Positions 20,247 to 29,022 of a DNA stretch of 43,959 bases are shown piece by piece; position 1 is the stretch's first letter, and every line of letters begins with the position of its first letter. Below the pieces are notes generated by a model that was not told the origin of the DNA, made no database searches, and saw only the letters and a list, made by a program, of their open reading frames with translations. Origin of the DNA: Phocaeicola coprocola DSM 17136. GTDB taxonomy: Bacteria > Bacteroidota > Bacteroidia > Bacteroidales > Bacteroidaceae. A program made the translations under genes and the position numbers. The DNA lies in contig NZ_DS981452.1 in NCBI RefSeq assembly GCF_000154845.1, positions 10,516 to 54,474 of the forward strand, written 5' to 3'.

Positions 20247-21581
20247 ATGAAGAAACAATATATCTGTTTATTTTTTGCCTGTCTGACTTTCTTGCTGACC
20301 GGCTGCGATAAATATCTGGATATCCAGCCTACCGGAAGTGTTATTCCGCATACGCTGGCTGAATATCGTGCCTTATGGCTGAACGCCTGTACAACGGTTC
20401 CCGCGGACCGGGGACTTGCGGGTATGGGTGCTGACGAAATGTTTGTCAGCAACAAAAACGACCAGGATAAATATGGAGCTATCGAACGTTGGGAGGGTAC
20501 GACAACTTCTACCACGACCGTATCATTCGACTGGGCCAATTATTATGAAGTTTTGTTTTTTGCTAACTTCATTATCGAGCATCACGATGAAATAAACGAA
20601 GGAAGTCAGAACGAAATAGCACAGCTTACCGGAGAAACTTATCTGATGCGTGCATATATGCATTTCATATTGGTAAATCTGCATGGACAGCCTTATACCA
20701 AACCGGGAGCTCCGGCTACAAAATCCATCCCTTTGAAACTGGATACAGATCTGGAAAAACAGCTGTTCCGCAATACAGTTAGCGAGGTATATACTTCGAT
20801 TTTGGACGACTTGAAAAGTGCCGAAGCGCTGCTGAATGTGGAAAAATGGGATGACATTGCTCTCTCCTACCGTTTTACCAAAGTATGCGTTCCGGCTATC
20901 CGCTCACGCGTTTACCTCTATATGGGCGACTGGCAGAATGCTTACGCACAGGCGGAAGAGGCTCTTAAGACTAAAAATGTATTGGAAGATTTTAAGGCAG
21001 ACGGATTTAAGCTGCCTAACCAATATCAGTCGGTAGAAGCTATTAATGCTTTGGAATATACCATTAACAACAATTATCAGAATGCCGTATCTGTCCTTCC
21101 TTCGTTTCTGGTAATGTATCAGGAAGGCGACCTTCGCAAGGATGCTTACTTTGCCCAGGCAGACAAGGACGGAAACCGCAAATCGAAAAAAGGAGGAAGT
21201 TCAGAATTCCGTTGTACAATACGTACAGGAGAGTTATACCTGAACAGTGCTGAGGCAGCAGCACAGTCGGACAACTTATCTGAAGCTCGCAAACGTCTGC
21301 TACAACTGATGGAGAAGCGTTATACGGCCGAAGCGTATGCTAAAAAGAAAGCATCGGTAGAAGGCCTAGGTAAGGAAGAGCTGATAAAAGAAATACTGAA
21401 TGAACGTGCCAGAGAACTTGCTTTCGAAGGTCACCGCTGGTTCGATTTGCGCCGTACAACTCGCCCGCGCATCGAAAAAACATTAAACGGTCAACAGTAT
21501 GTATTGGAGCAGGATGATTCACGTTATACGCTTCAGATTCCGAAAGAAGCAATAGCAGCTAATCCTAACCTGAGCAACTAA
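20247..21581 (+). CDS. SusD/RagB-like outer-membrane lipoprotein
   Basis: 444 residues, somewhat short for the family. The lipoprotein signal ends LLTGC (cysteine 20), followed by the hallmark DKYLDIQPTGSVIP. The N-terminal helical repeats include the typical GETYLMRAYMHFILVNLHG stretch. The C-terminal part has the family motif ELINERARELAFEGHRWFDLRR in the form LNERARELAFEGHRWFDL. It begins 13 bases after SusC and forms the lid of that transporter. The reduced length suggests a simple or small ligand, in line with a peptide rather than a polysaccharide; this is only inference. Confidence 0.92.
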   Translation: MKKQYICLFFACLTFLLTGCDKYLDIQPTGSVIPHTLAEYRALWLNACTTVPADRGLAGMGADEMFVSNKNDQDKYGAIERWEGTTTSTTTVSFDWANYYEVLFFANFIIEHHDEINEGSQNEIAQLTGETYLMRAYMHFILVNLHGQPYTKPGAPATKSIPLKLDTDLEKQLFRNTVSEVYTSILDDLKSAEALLNVEKWDDIALSYRFTKVCVPAIRSRVYLYMGDWQNAYAQAEEALKTKNVLEDFKADGFKLPNQYQSVEAINALEYTINNNYQNAVSVLPSFLVMYQEGDLRKDAYFAQADKDGNRKSKKGGSSEFRCTIRTGELYLNSAEAAAQSDNLSEARKRLLQLMEKRYTAEAYAKKKASVEGLGKEELIKEILNERARELAFEGHRWFDLRRTTRPRIEKTLNGQQYVLEQDDSRYTLQIPKEAIAANPNLSN

Positions 21582-21677
21582 TCGCAAAAAATTATCAGCT
21601 ATAAGAAGAAGGGGAGCTGTCTCAAAATAAAGAGATAGGCTTACTTATCATCTATATAAAATTACAACATAAAAAAA

Positions 21678-21732
21678 CTCCTGCTTTTAGTCCTATCATT
21701 ATAATAAACAAAGGCTAAAGCAGGAGATTTTT
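21678..21732. terminator. rho-independent terminator between convergent genes
   Basis: CTCCTGCTTTTAGTCC (21678-21693) pairs with GGCTAAAGCAGGAG (21713-21726) with one bulge, followed by ATTTTTAT. An A7 run precedes the stem and would give T residues for the opposite strand. It ends the SusCD operon and possibly the CDF transporter gene. Confidence 0.8.
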
Positions 21733-21838
21733 ATTTATCAGTTTTAATCTATAAGATTTTTACTTTCGCTGTTCTAGTTTGAGGCAGCCTCATCTTTATT
21801 GGATTAAGATTTTAAAACTCTTTTTCTATCATCTACAA

Positions 21839-22840
21839 CTATTCGCTGAATTCAACTTCATTACGAATAAAAGTCGTAACATTAATCTCTTCCACGGCTA
21901 CAAACTTCTCTTTGCGATACGGGCAGTCAGTGCACATACACTTATTACACTTAGGTGTTTCGAATATATTACATGGATCAAGATGAATATTCAATACAGC
22001 ATGGTCTGCATATTTAGCTTTCATAGCTTCCTGCAAACGTGCCCCTATTTTATGACCTTGTTCGATATTATAATACCATGGAATAGTCAAGTCGCAGTCC
22101 ATATACAAAGAATTGCCCGACTTCAAAACCTTTACATTATGAATGTCAATCCACTCGGGTTTTCTGTTTCGATTCAAGGTATCGGCAAGATCGGCAAGCA
22201 GATTAATGTCTGCCTTATCAAGCAAATTATCGGTAGTTTTTCTCAGAATAGAAATTCCTGTTATGATAATTACCGAACCGAAAATCAAGGCCATCGCACT
22301 ATCTATCCAAGCTATGCCGGTGAAATACAACAATACCAGTCCGGCAACTAGACCAATAGTAGAATAGGTATCCGACTGTAAATGCTTTCCGCCAGCAACG
22401 AGAGCAATCGAATCGTATTTCTTTCCTACAGCTATGCTATACCATCCCATCAGGTAATTAAGAAGCCCGGATACAGCTATGATATAGATACCTACATCAA
22501 TCTTCTGAATATCGGTAGGTACCAGCAAACGCTTAATACCTTCATAAATAATCATTCCTCCTGCTATCGAAATCAATATACCTTCGATAGAAGCCGATAT
22601 AAGTTCAATCTTTCCATGTCCGAAAGGATGATTCTGGTCTTTAGGCTTTTTCGAAAGACACAGACTAAACAAGCTTATTGCCCCAGCAACAACGTTGACA
22701 ATACTCTCCATGGCATCGGTCAGAACACCAACTGAATTTGTGAGGTAATATGCTATAAACTTTCCTACCAGAATCAATACTGATACAGTCAGTATATTAC
22801 GCTGTACTCTCTGCTTTAGTTTATTCTCTGTAAGTTCCAT
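21839..22840 (-). CDS. cation diffusion facilitator (CDF) family metal efflux transporter
   Basis: 333 residues from the ATG at 22840; an upstream in-frame TTG at 22861 would add seven residues but the ATG has a GGGGA box just before it. The six membrane segments carry CDF motifs: DAMES in helix 2, the HPFGHGK loop, and HLQSD in helix 5, giving the metal-site aspartate and histidine residues. A cytosolic C-terminal domain follows. It should export Zn, Fe or related divalent cations in exchange for protons. Unusual is a cysteine-rich tail after that domain (CNIFETPKCNKCMCTDCPY), with five cysteines in about 19 residues, which could bind metal. Monocistronic, convergent with the SusCD operon. 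Confidence 0.88.
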   Translation of the reverse strand: MELTENKLKQRVQRNILTVSVLILVGKFIAYYLTNSVGVLTDAMESIVNVVAGAISLFSLCLSKKPKDQNHPFGHGKIELISASIEGILISIAGGMIIYEGIKRLLVPTDIQKIDVGIYIIAVSGLLNYLMGWYSIAVGKKYDSIALVAGGKHLQSDTYSTIGLVAGLVLLYFTGIAWIDSAMALIFGSVIIITGISILRKTTDNLLDKADINLLADLADTLNRNRKPEWIDIHNVKVLKSGNSLYMDCDLTIPWYYNIEQGHKIGARLQEAMKAKYADHAVLNIHLDPCNIFETPKCNKCMCTDCPYRKEKFVAVEEINVTTFIRNEVEFSE

Positions 22841-22966
22841 AATCCCCAAAATTGAAGTCAAAAAATGAGTGGACGAAAGTACAACTTATTTTCAATCTAG
22901 CAAAAGCATGATAGCTTAAAGTCAGTCTAAATTTCAGTATGCCAAAAATCAGCATCTACGAAAACA

Positions 22967-23013
22967 GTTAACCCTCTGCCTGACTGATCTATACAGCCCG
23001 ACAGAGGGTTAAC
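22967..23013 (-). terminator. terminator of the methylmalonyl-CoA decarboxylase operon
   Basis: GTTAACCCTCTG (22967-22978) pairs perfectly over 12 bases with CAGAGGGTTAAC (23002-23013), about 30 bases after the stop of the beta-subunit gene. On the - strand it is followed by TGTTTTCG, a weak T tract, so termination efficiency is uncertain. Confidence 0.65.
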
Positions 23014-23042
23014 GAATTCAAAAGATTATCAACAAACTCCGT

Positions 23043-24203
23043 TTAAACCAAGAAGCCCAGTAAGATACCGGCAGCTACAGCCGAACCGATCACTCCTGCA
23101 ACATTCGGTCCCATTGCATGCATCAGCAGATAGTTAGTCGGATCATATTCCAATCCTACTACCTGAGAAATACGTGCAGAGTCGGGTACTGCCGACACTC
23201 CGGCATTACCGATAAGCGGATTGATTTTATTTTCTTTCTTCAATACCAAATTGAAGATCTTGACAAAGATAACTCCCGATGCTGTAGCAATAAAGAATGA
23301 CAGCGCTCCCAAGATAAAGATCTTGATGGAATCCCAAGTCAAGAACTCAGATGCCTGAGTAGATGCTCCTACGGTCAGTCCCAACAAAATAGTAATTGTA
23401 TCAATCAGCGGACCACGAGCTGTTTCGGCAAGACGGCGGGTTACACCACTTTCCTTCAACAGATTACCGAAGAACAACATACCCAGCAATGGCAGACCGG
23501 AAGGAACCAGGAAGCAAGTAAGCAACAAACCTATAATCGGGAACATAACCTTTTCTGTATGTGATACGGCACGAGGTGCTTTCATACGGATAAGACGTTC
23601 CTTCTTTGTTGTAAGCAATCGCATTACAGGAGGTTGTATAACAGGGACAAGTGCCATATACGAATAAGCAGACACGGCAATTGCTCCCATCAGATTAGGT
23701 GCAAGTTTCGATGACAAGAAGATAGCGGTCGGTCCGTCAGCTCCACCAATGATACCGATAGCAGCAGCCTGCATCGGATCGAAACCTATTTCCAGCGCAA
23801 TCATATATGCTCCAAAGATACCAAACTGTGCCGCAGCACCGATCAGCATCAACTTCGGATTAGAGATCAACGCCGAGAAGTCCGTCATGGCTCCAATGCC
23901 CAAAAAGATAAGCGGCGGATACCATCCGGAAGTCACTCCCTGATACAAAATGTTAAGTACTGAGCCTTCCTCGTAAATACCTACTTTCAGTCCGGCTTCC
24001 ATATTAAACGGAATGTTACCGATAAGTATACCGAATCCGATAGGAATCAGCAACATCGGTTCGAATTCCTTAGCAACGGCAAGATAAATGAACACAATAC
24101 CTATCAGGATCATGATGAGATGTCCTGCTGTGGCATTATAAAAACCGGTATATGTCCAGAAGTCTGCCAGGTTATTCTGTAAGAAACTACTAAATTCTCC
24201 CAT
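23043..24203 (-). CDS. mmdB: sodium-translocating methylmalonyl-CoA decarboxylase, beta subunit
   Basis: 386 residues, strongly hydrophobic, belonging to the OadB/MmdB/GcdB family. It contains the conserved GGADGPTAIFLSSKLAP segment, whose aspartate is needed for sodium transport in studied relatives, and the C-terminal NAGVSAVPDSARISQ segment. It decarboxylates carboxybiotin on the carrier subunit and couples this to export of sodium ions across the inner membrane. It is the last gene of the operon, one base after the biotin carrier gene, and is followed by a long inverted repeat. An oxaloacetate-type pump is the alternative, but the linked epimerase and carboxyltransferase favour methylmalonyl-CoA. 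Confidence 0.9.
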   Translation of the reverse strand: MGEFSSFLQNNLADFWTYTGFYNATAGHLIMILIGIVFIYLAVAKEFEPMLLIPIGFGILIGNIPFNMEAGLKVGIYEEGSVLNILYQGVTSGWYPPLIFLGIGAMTDFSALISNPKLMLIGAAAQFGIFGAYMIALEIGFDPMQAAAIGIIGGADGPTAIFLSSKLAPNLMGAIAVSAYSYMALVPVIQPPVMRLLTTKKERLIRMKAPRAVSHTEKVMFPIIGLLLTCFLVPSGLPLLGMLFFGNLLKESGVTRRLAETARGPLIDTITILLGLTVGASTQASEFLTWDSIKIFILGALSFFIATASGVIFVKIFNLVLKKENKINPLIGNAGVSAVPDSARISQVVGLEYDPTNYLLMHAMGPNVAGVIGSAVAAGILLGFLV

Positions 24204-24204
24204 A

Positions 24205-24633
24205 TTATTCGATGATTATAAGGTCTGTACCTTCAAGAATTGATTCTCCTTTACTTACTTTAATAGCAGTAACTTTACCGTCGCGGTCTGCCTTGATATC
24301 GTTCTCCATCTTCATGGCTTCCAATACAAGTAAGGTCTGTCCACGTTTCACGGTATCACCTTCTTTTACTTTGATTTCGAGAATAACTCCCGGCAGCGGT
24401 GACTTGATACCAGATTTGCTTCCTACACTTGCCGGACGAGTCACAGCAGCAGGAGGAGCAGCAGGAGTAGTAGATGCAGTACGTACTACCGGCTTAATTT
24501 TCGGTTTGTTCTGCTTTTCGAGTTCTACGGTATAAGGCGTGCCGTTTACTTCTACACGCACATTATTGTCTTCTATGTCACCCACGGTTACTTTATACAA
24601 GTTTCCGTTAATTTTATATCTGTATTCTTTCAT
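24205..24633 (-). CDS. mmdC: biotin carboxyl carrier subunit of methylmalonyl-CoA decarboxylase
   Basis: 142 residues. An N-terminal segment (1-40) is followed by a flexible Pro/Ala/Thr linker (about 43-72, TTPAAPPAAVTRPASVG). The biotinyl domain (74-142) contains the acceptor lysine K108 in EAMKMEND. It carries the carboxyl group from the carboxyltransferase subunit to the membrane beta subunit. The gene ends one base before the beta-subunit start and begins 23 bases after the OadG-type gene, in a tightly packed operon. Confidence 0.92.
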   Translation of the reverse strand: MKEYRYKINGNLYKVTVGDIEDNNVRVEVNGTPYTVELEKQNKPKIKPVVRTASTTPAAPPAAVTRPASVGSKSGIKSPLPGVILEIKVKEGDTVKRGQTLLVLEAMKMENDIKADRDGKVTAIKVSKGESILEGTDLIIIE

Positions 24634-24656
24634 GGTTTCTTATCATTTTAAGATGA

Positions 24657-25586
24657 TTATTTCTTATGTGGAGTTTCACGCAATGTATAAATCTTCGAAC
24701 TCCACGGAGAATAACTACGTTTCACACGACTGATAGTCAGAATGGTTTCTTCTACATCATGATCGGCTCCCTGTGCTTCATGCAGCGCCATAGAGATAGC
24801 AGCAATCACTTCTCCCGGTGCTTCGCCCAATTTCTTTTCCTTAGCTTCTTGCTTATCGGTAATGTTGTGTGCGATCATTGCATTGCGCTTACGCAACTTA
24901 ATAGCCGCCTTACCATTCAGCTTAAAGCAGATGTAAAGCAATATTAGTCCCAGGAAAACAACACTCATAGCCGATATAGCCATACCGATACCTACCGGGT
25001 CATGCTGTTCGAACTTATCCATCTTCGGATTGCTTTCTATCGTCTGGTTGTTCGTACTTGGAGTGACATATTTATCAGCACTTGCACCTTTCACTTCCCA
25101 TTCGGCAGATGCATCCCCTACACGAGCGTACGATTGATTTGCAGCCAATATACCAGCCGGAACAACAACCTGATCAAGCAGCTTTTTACCAGAATCATAT
25201 AATCCGATCCAGTTGGCATTAGTTTTACTCAGTACAAAATTAGTATGGAAAGTACCCCGTCTAGGATTTCCGTCCGCCCAGAAAAGTGTATGCTGGCGTG
25301 GCTTAATGCTTGTCAGCACATCTCCTTTCGGAATAAAATACGTAACAGTATCTCCGGGCTGACTGCTCACTTTCAGCAGGCATCCGGCCAAATCGGCTGT
25401 ACTATATGCCTTATTGAATATTTCAATCCAGCCGCTATGCACGCCATAATCATCCTGAAAGTTGGTCTGATTGTCCACCAACACCTCATTGATGACCAGC
25501 TTACTGTTCGATTTCTGTTCTGTACAAGAAGTAAAACCGATCAGCAACAGCAGGGAAAGAAATATTCCTATTCTGTTTTTTCTCAT
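24657..25586 (-). CDS. OadG-family membrane subunit fused to a lamin-tail domain
   Basis: 309 residues. The N-terminus is a lipoprotein-type signal (LIGFTSC, cysteine 21). Residues about 28-160 look like a lamin-tail domain (KLVINEVLVDNQTNFQDDYGVHSGWIEIFN). After a linker comes one membrane helix (about 204-226), then a charged cytosolic tail, the part that corresponds to the small OadG/MmdD subunit of sodium decarboxylase pumps. OadG subunits elsewhere are about 80-115 residues, so this is a large extracytoplasmic extension. Position between the carboxyltransferase and carrier genes supports the subunit role. The tail probably helps assemble the complex; the job of the outer domain is unknown. 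Confidence 0.75.
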   Translation of the reverse strand: MRKNRIGIFLSLLLLIGFTSCTEQKSNSKLVINEVLVDNQTNFQDDYGVHSGWIEIFNKAYSTADLAGCLLKVSSQPGDTVTYFIPKGDVLTSIKPRQHTLFWADGNPRRGTFHTNFVLSKTNANWIGLYDSGKKLLDQVVVPAGILAANQSYARVGDASAEWEVKGASADKYVTPSTNNQTIESNPKMDKFEQHDPVGIGMAISAMSVVFLGLILLYICFKLNGKAAIKLRKRNAMIAHNITDKQEAKEKKLGEAPGEVIAAISMALHEAQGADHDVEETILTISRVKRSYSPWSSKIYTLRETPHKK

Positions 25587-25629
25587 AGATTTCTTAAGTT
25601 GAAAGTTAATAATCAGAATAACCCACGAA

Positions 25630-27183
25630 TTACAATGGAATATTTCCGTGTTTCTTAGCCGGATTTGTCAGCTTCTTAGTCTGTAACTGCTGCAAGGCAC
25701 GAATGATACGGAAACGAGTATTACGCGGTTCAATCACATCGTCTATATAACCATATTTTGCAGCATTATACGGGTTGGCAAACAACTTGGTATATTCAGC
25801 TTCTTTTTCAGCCATAAATGCCTTCGGATCGGCAGCTTCTTTAGCTTCTTTTGCATACAATACCTCTACAGCTCCAGCACCACCCATTACGGCAATTTCA
25901 GCAGTCGGCCATGCATAGTTCATATCTCCACGCAACTGCTTACAACTCATTACGATGTGTGAACCACCATACGACTTACGCAATGTAACTGTCACTTTTG
26001 GAACAGTAGCTTCACCATATGCATAAAGCAGTTTAGCTCCGTGCAAGATAACAGCATTGTATTCCTGTCCTGTACCCGGAAGGAATCCCGGAACATCTAC
26101 CAATGAAACAATAGGAATATTGAAAGCATCACAGAAACGGACGAAACGTGCTCCCTTACGAGAAGCATTACAGTCCAATACTCCGGCAAGGAACTTAGGC
26201 TGGTTGGCAACAATACCAACAGACTGTCCGTTGAAACGTGCAAAACCGACAATGATATTCTTTGCAAAGTCACGCTGAACTTCGAGGAACTCACCATTAT
26301 CGACAATTGCTCCGATAACCTCATACATATCGTAAGCCTTATTAGGGCTGTCCGGAATAATTTCATTCAAAGAATCCTCCAGACGATCAATCGGATCTGT
26401 ACAGTCTACATAAGGCGGCTCTTCCAGATTGTTCTGAGGGATATAGCTCAATAACTTACGAATCAGTGCCAAGCCTTCTTCTTCTGTAGAAGCAGTAAAA
26501 TGAGTTACCCCCGAACGAGTAGAGTGCACACTTGCACCTCCCAAATCTTCTTGAGAAACATCCTCTCCGGTAACAGTCTTTACAACTTTCGGACCTGTAA
26601 GGAACATATAGGAAGTACCTTCCATCATCAAAGTAAAGTCTGTCAGTGCAGGTGAATATACAGCACCTCCGGCACACGGACCAAAGATACCCGAAATCTG
26701 CGGGATCACACCAGAAGCCAAAATATTACGCTGGAAAATTTCAGCATATCCAGCCAATGCATTGATACCTTCCTGAATACGTGCACCACCCGAGTCATTC
26801 AGTCCGATACAAGGAGCTCCCATCTTCATGGCCATATCCATTACTTTACAAATCTTCAGTGACATGGTTTCTGACAGAGAGCCGGCAGATACGGTAAAGT
26901 CCTGTGCAAAGACATAAACCAATCTTCCCTCTATTGTTCCATATCCAGTAACTACACCATCGCCCAGATAATGCTTCTTATCCATTCCGAAGTTTGTACA
27001 ACGATGTTTTACAAACATATCCATTTCTTCGAAACTTCCTTCATCAAGCAGCATAGCAATACGTTCACGTGCAGTATATTTCCCTTTAGCATGTTGCTTT
27101 TCGATAGCTTTCTCACCACCGCCAAGACGCGCCTGGGCACGCAGTTCGATAAGCTCTTTTACTTTTTCAAGTTGGTTACTCAT
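25630..27183 (-). CDS. mmdA: methylmalonyl-CoA decarboxylase carboxyltransferase (alpha) subunit
   Basis: 517 residues, the standard length for acyl-CoA carboxyltransferases. The N-terminal half has GGARIQEG and [16 protein letters not shown] (acyl-CoA binding), the C-terminal half [18 protein letters not shown] (carboxybiotin binding). It transfers the carboxyl group of (S)-methylmalonyl-CoA to the biotin carrier, forming propionyl-CoA. The same fold serves as propionyl-CoA carboxylase beta subunit, so direction is assigned from context: the sodium-pump beta subunit, carrier and OadG-like subunit follow, and the epimerase precedes. A gap of 186 bases separates it from the epimerase gene, with no terminator seen in it. 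Confidence 0.9.
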   Translation of the reverse strand: MSNQLEKVKELIELRAQARLGGGEKAIEKQHAKGKYTARERIAMLLDEGSFEEMDMFVKHRCTNFGMDKKHYLGDGVVTGYGTIEGRLVYVFAQDFTVSAGSLSETMSLKICKVMDMAMKMGAPCIGLNDSGGARIQEGINALAGYAEIFQRNILASGVIPQISGIFGPCAGGAVYSPALTDFTLMMEGTSYMFLTGPKVVKTVTGEDVSQEDLGGASVHSTRSGVTHFTASTEEEGLALIRKLLSYIPQNNLEEPPYVDCTDPIDRLEDSLNEIIPDSPNKAYDMYEVIGAIVDNGEFLEVQRDFAKNIIVGFARFNGQSVGIVANQPKFLAGVLDCNASRKGARFVRFCDAFNIPIVSLVDVPGFLPGTGQEYNAVILHGAKLLYAYGEATVPKVTVTLRKSYGGSHIVMSCKQLRGDMNYAWPTAEIAVMGGAGAVEVLYAKEAKEAADPKAFMAEKEAEYTKLFANPYNAAKYGYIDDVIEPRNTRFRIIRALQQLQTKKLTNPAKKHGNIPL

Positions 27184-27369
27184 GGTACTAGAAATTTATG
27201 TATTAGTAAATGGCAAGATAAAATGGTTAACAACCGATTGTTTTAAAGCAACAAAGTGACGAAGAACTTCGTATACATCCGATGAACGTTTACAAAATTC
27301 TCCGCCACTTCTCTATTCTGAATGACAACAAACAGCTAATGTCTCCACCATTTCATTCATTGCCCTTAA

Positions 27370-27774
27370 TTATTTTTCGCAAAGTTCGGTTAATACCCCC
27401 ATAGTTGATTTCGGATGAAGGAAAGCAATATTCAGTCCTTCTGCACCTTTTCGAGGCGCTTTGTCGATCAGGCGAATGCCGTTTGCATCAGCTTCAGCCA
27501 ACGCATTTGCTACTCCGTCTTCTATTGCAAAAGCCACATGATGAACTCCCATGCCTCTGTTTTCAATAAATTTGGCAATTGTGCTATCAGGTCCCGTAGG
27601 CTCCAGCAGTTCAATTTTTGTTTCACCACATTTCAGGAAAGCAGTTTTTACTTTCTGATCTTCTACGGTTTCTATATTATAACATTTCAATCCGAGTACA
27701 TTTTCATAATAAGGAAGGGCTTCTTCGATACTTTTCACCGCAATGCCCAAATGTTCAATGTGAGAAATTTTCAT
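27370..27774 (-). CDS. mce: methylmalonyl-CoA epimerase
   Basis: 134 residues, two VOC-type beta-alpha-beta-beta-beta modules. Metal ligands expected for the family are visible: H8 in IEHLGIAV, the glutamate side in TKIELLEP, and the histidine pair in GMGVHHVAF. It converts (R)- to (S)-methylmalonyl-CoA, the form produced and consumed between methylmalonyl-CoA mutase and the decarboxylase. It heads the operon; the mutase genes are not in the window. Upstream is an inverted repeat that may be a regulator site. Confidence 0.92.
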   Translation of the reverse strand: MKISHIEHLGIAVKSIEEALPYYENVLGLKCYNIETVEDQKVKTAFLKCGETKIELLEPTGPDSTIAKFIENRGMGVHHVAFAIEDGVANALAEADANGIRLIDKAPRKGAEGLNIAFLHPKSTMGVLTELCEK

Positions 27775-27823
27775 AATTAAGTTGCTTTTAATGGTATTAA
27801 AATCTAAAGTTGGTTTATATCAA

Positions 27824-27850
27824 CTGCACAAAGAAAACAAAAATGTGCAG
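27824..27850 (-). promoter_or_regulatory. candidate operator upstream of the epimerase gene
   Basis: CTGCACA (27824-27830) and TGTGCAG (27844-27850) form a perfect inverted repeat with a 13-base A-rich spacer, 50 bases before the ATG. It could bind a dimeric regulator. No promoter consensus of good quality could be placed next to it. Confidence 0.3.
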
Positions 27851-27999
27851 AATAAAGAAATATTTCCCTATTTTATTTTCATCAACTAACGCTTTTTTTA
27901 GTTTATTTTTATTTTATACAAAGCGTAGTTGTCAGAAATATTTTTTCACGATAAAAATATTGGCTGATGCATGAATCGCTCCATTCTCCAAACTGGATA

Positions 28000-29004
28000 T
28001 CAACGACTTAGAACATTATTTATCAGATATATTTCCTCATCACAGAACGACCTATTATCTAAAGACTTCAAATTATCGTCAATCTGTTTTACCGAACTGG
28101 CACCAATTATGACAGAAGTAACCTTCTCATCTTTCAGCAACCATGCCAATGACATTTCGGCCAAAGTCTGCCCACGCCGTGCGGCTATTTCGTTCAAGTC
28201 CCTGATTTTACGAAGAACATCCTCCGTCAGAGCTTCTTTCTTAAGATGACCTCCCCGGGCAATACGTGAATCATCAGGAATACCATCCAGATAACGCCCA
28301 GTCAATAATCCCTGCGCCAAAGGTGAAAAAGCAACAAACCCACTGCCATGTTTACTAGCCTGATCCAAGATGCCCTCCTCTTCCGGCTCACGATTGAACA
28401 AATTATAACGCCCTTGATAAAGCAGACAAGGCACATGATTGTCGGCAAGATAACGATAAGCTATTTCCGCCGCCTCTTTAGGATACTTCGATATGCCTAC
28501 ATAAAGAGCCTTGCCCTGACGTACGATATCGACAAGTGCCTGCAAGGTTTCTTCAAGTGGAGTTTCCGGATCATAGCGATGACTATAAAAAATATCTACA
28601 TACTCCAGATTCATCCGTTTCAAACTCTGGTCAATACTAGCCATAAGATGCTTCCGTGAATTCCATATCCCATAAGGCCCCTCCCACATATCATGTCCAG
28701 CCTTCGTAGAAATAAAAAGTTCATCACGATAAGGAGCAAGAGATTTCTTCATGATTTGCCCGAACGTTTCCTCAGCCGACCCATAAGAAGGTCCATAATT
28801 ATTAGCAAGATCGATATAAGTAATTCCCTTGTCAAAAGCATGATGAATTTTCTCTTTACTGCCTGACAGCGTATCCACATCTCCGAAGTTATGCCAAAGT
28901 CCAAGAGAAATTTCAGGAAGCAGGATGCCACTCTTACCAGCCCTGCGATATTTCATTCCACCGTGATAACGGTCGGGAGCCGCACTATAAACAGGATCAA
29001 TCAT
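28000..29004 (-). CDS. aldo/keto reductase (YghZ/GprA-like)
   Basis: 334 residues. The (beta/alpha)8 barrel shows the catalytic tetrad D65 and Y70 (YIDLANNYG), K101 (STKAGHD) and H142 (YSHRYD). The long N-terminal lead, MKYRRAGKSGILLPEISLGLWHNFG, and the STKAGHDMWEGPYG segment are like Escherichia coli YghZ (L-glyceraldehyde 3-phosphate reductase). NADPH-dependent reduction of small aldehydes in the cytoplasm is expected; a detoxifying role for methylglyoxal-type compounds is known for that subfamily. It lies 18 bases after the acetyltransferase-like gene in the same direction and is probably co-transcribed. Confidence 0.88.
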   Translation of the reverse strand: MIDPVYSAAPDRYHGGMKYRRAGKSGILLPEISLGLWHNFGDVDTLSGSKEKIHHAFDKGITYIDLANNYGPSYGSAEETFGQIMKKSLAPYRDELFISTKAGHDMWEGPYGIWNSRKHLMASIDQSLKRMNLEYVDIFYSHRYDPETPLEETLQALVDIVRQGKALYVGISKYPKEAAEIAYRYLADNHVPCLLYQGRYNLFNREPEEEGILDQASKHGSGFVAFSPLAQGLLTGRYLDGIPDDSRIARGGHLKKEALTEDVLRKIRDLNEIAARRGQTLAEMSLAWLLKDEKVTSVIIGASSVKQIDDNLKSLDNRSFCDEEIYLINNVLSR

Positions 29005-29022
29005 AACATATATCTATATAAA

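Noticed and set aside
21779..22351. A 190-codon + strand frame opposite the CDF gene
   Set aside because: It is the shadow of the conserved CDF transporter gene; no domain or signal of its own.
25630..27183. Propionyl-CoA carboxylase beta subunit as product of this gene
   Set aside because: The fold is shared, but the linked sodium-pump beta subunit, biotin carrier and epimerase favour methylmalonyl-CoA decarboxylation.
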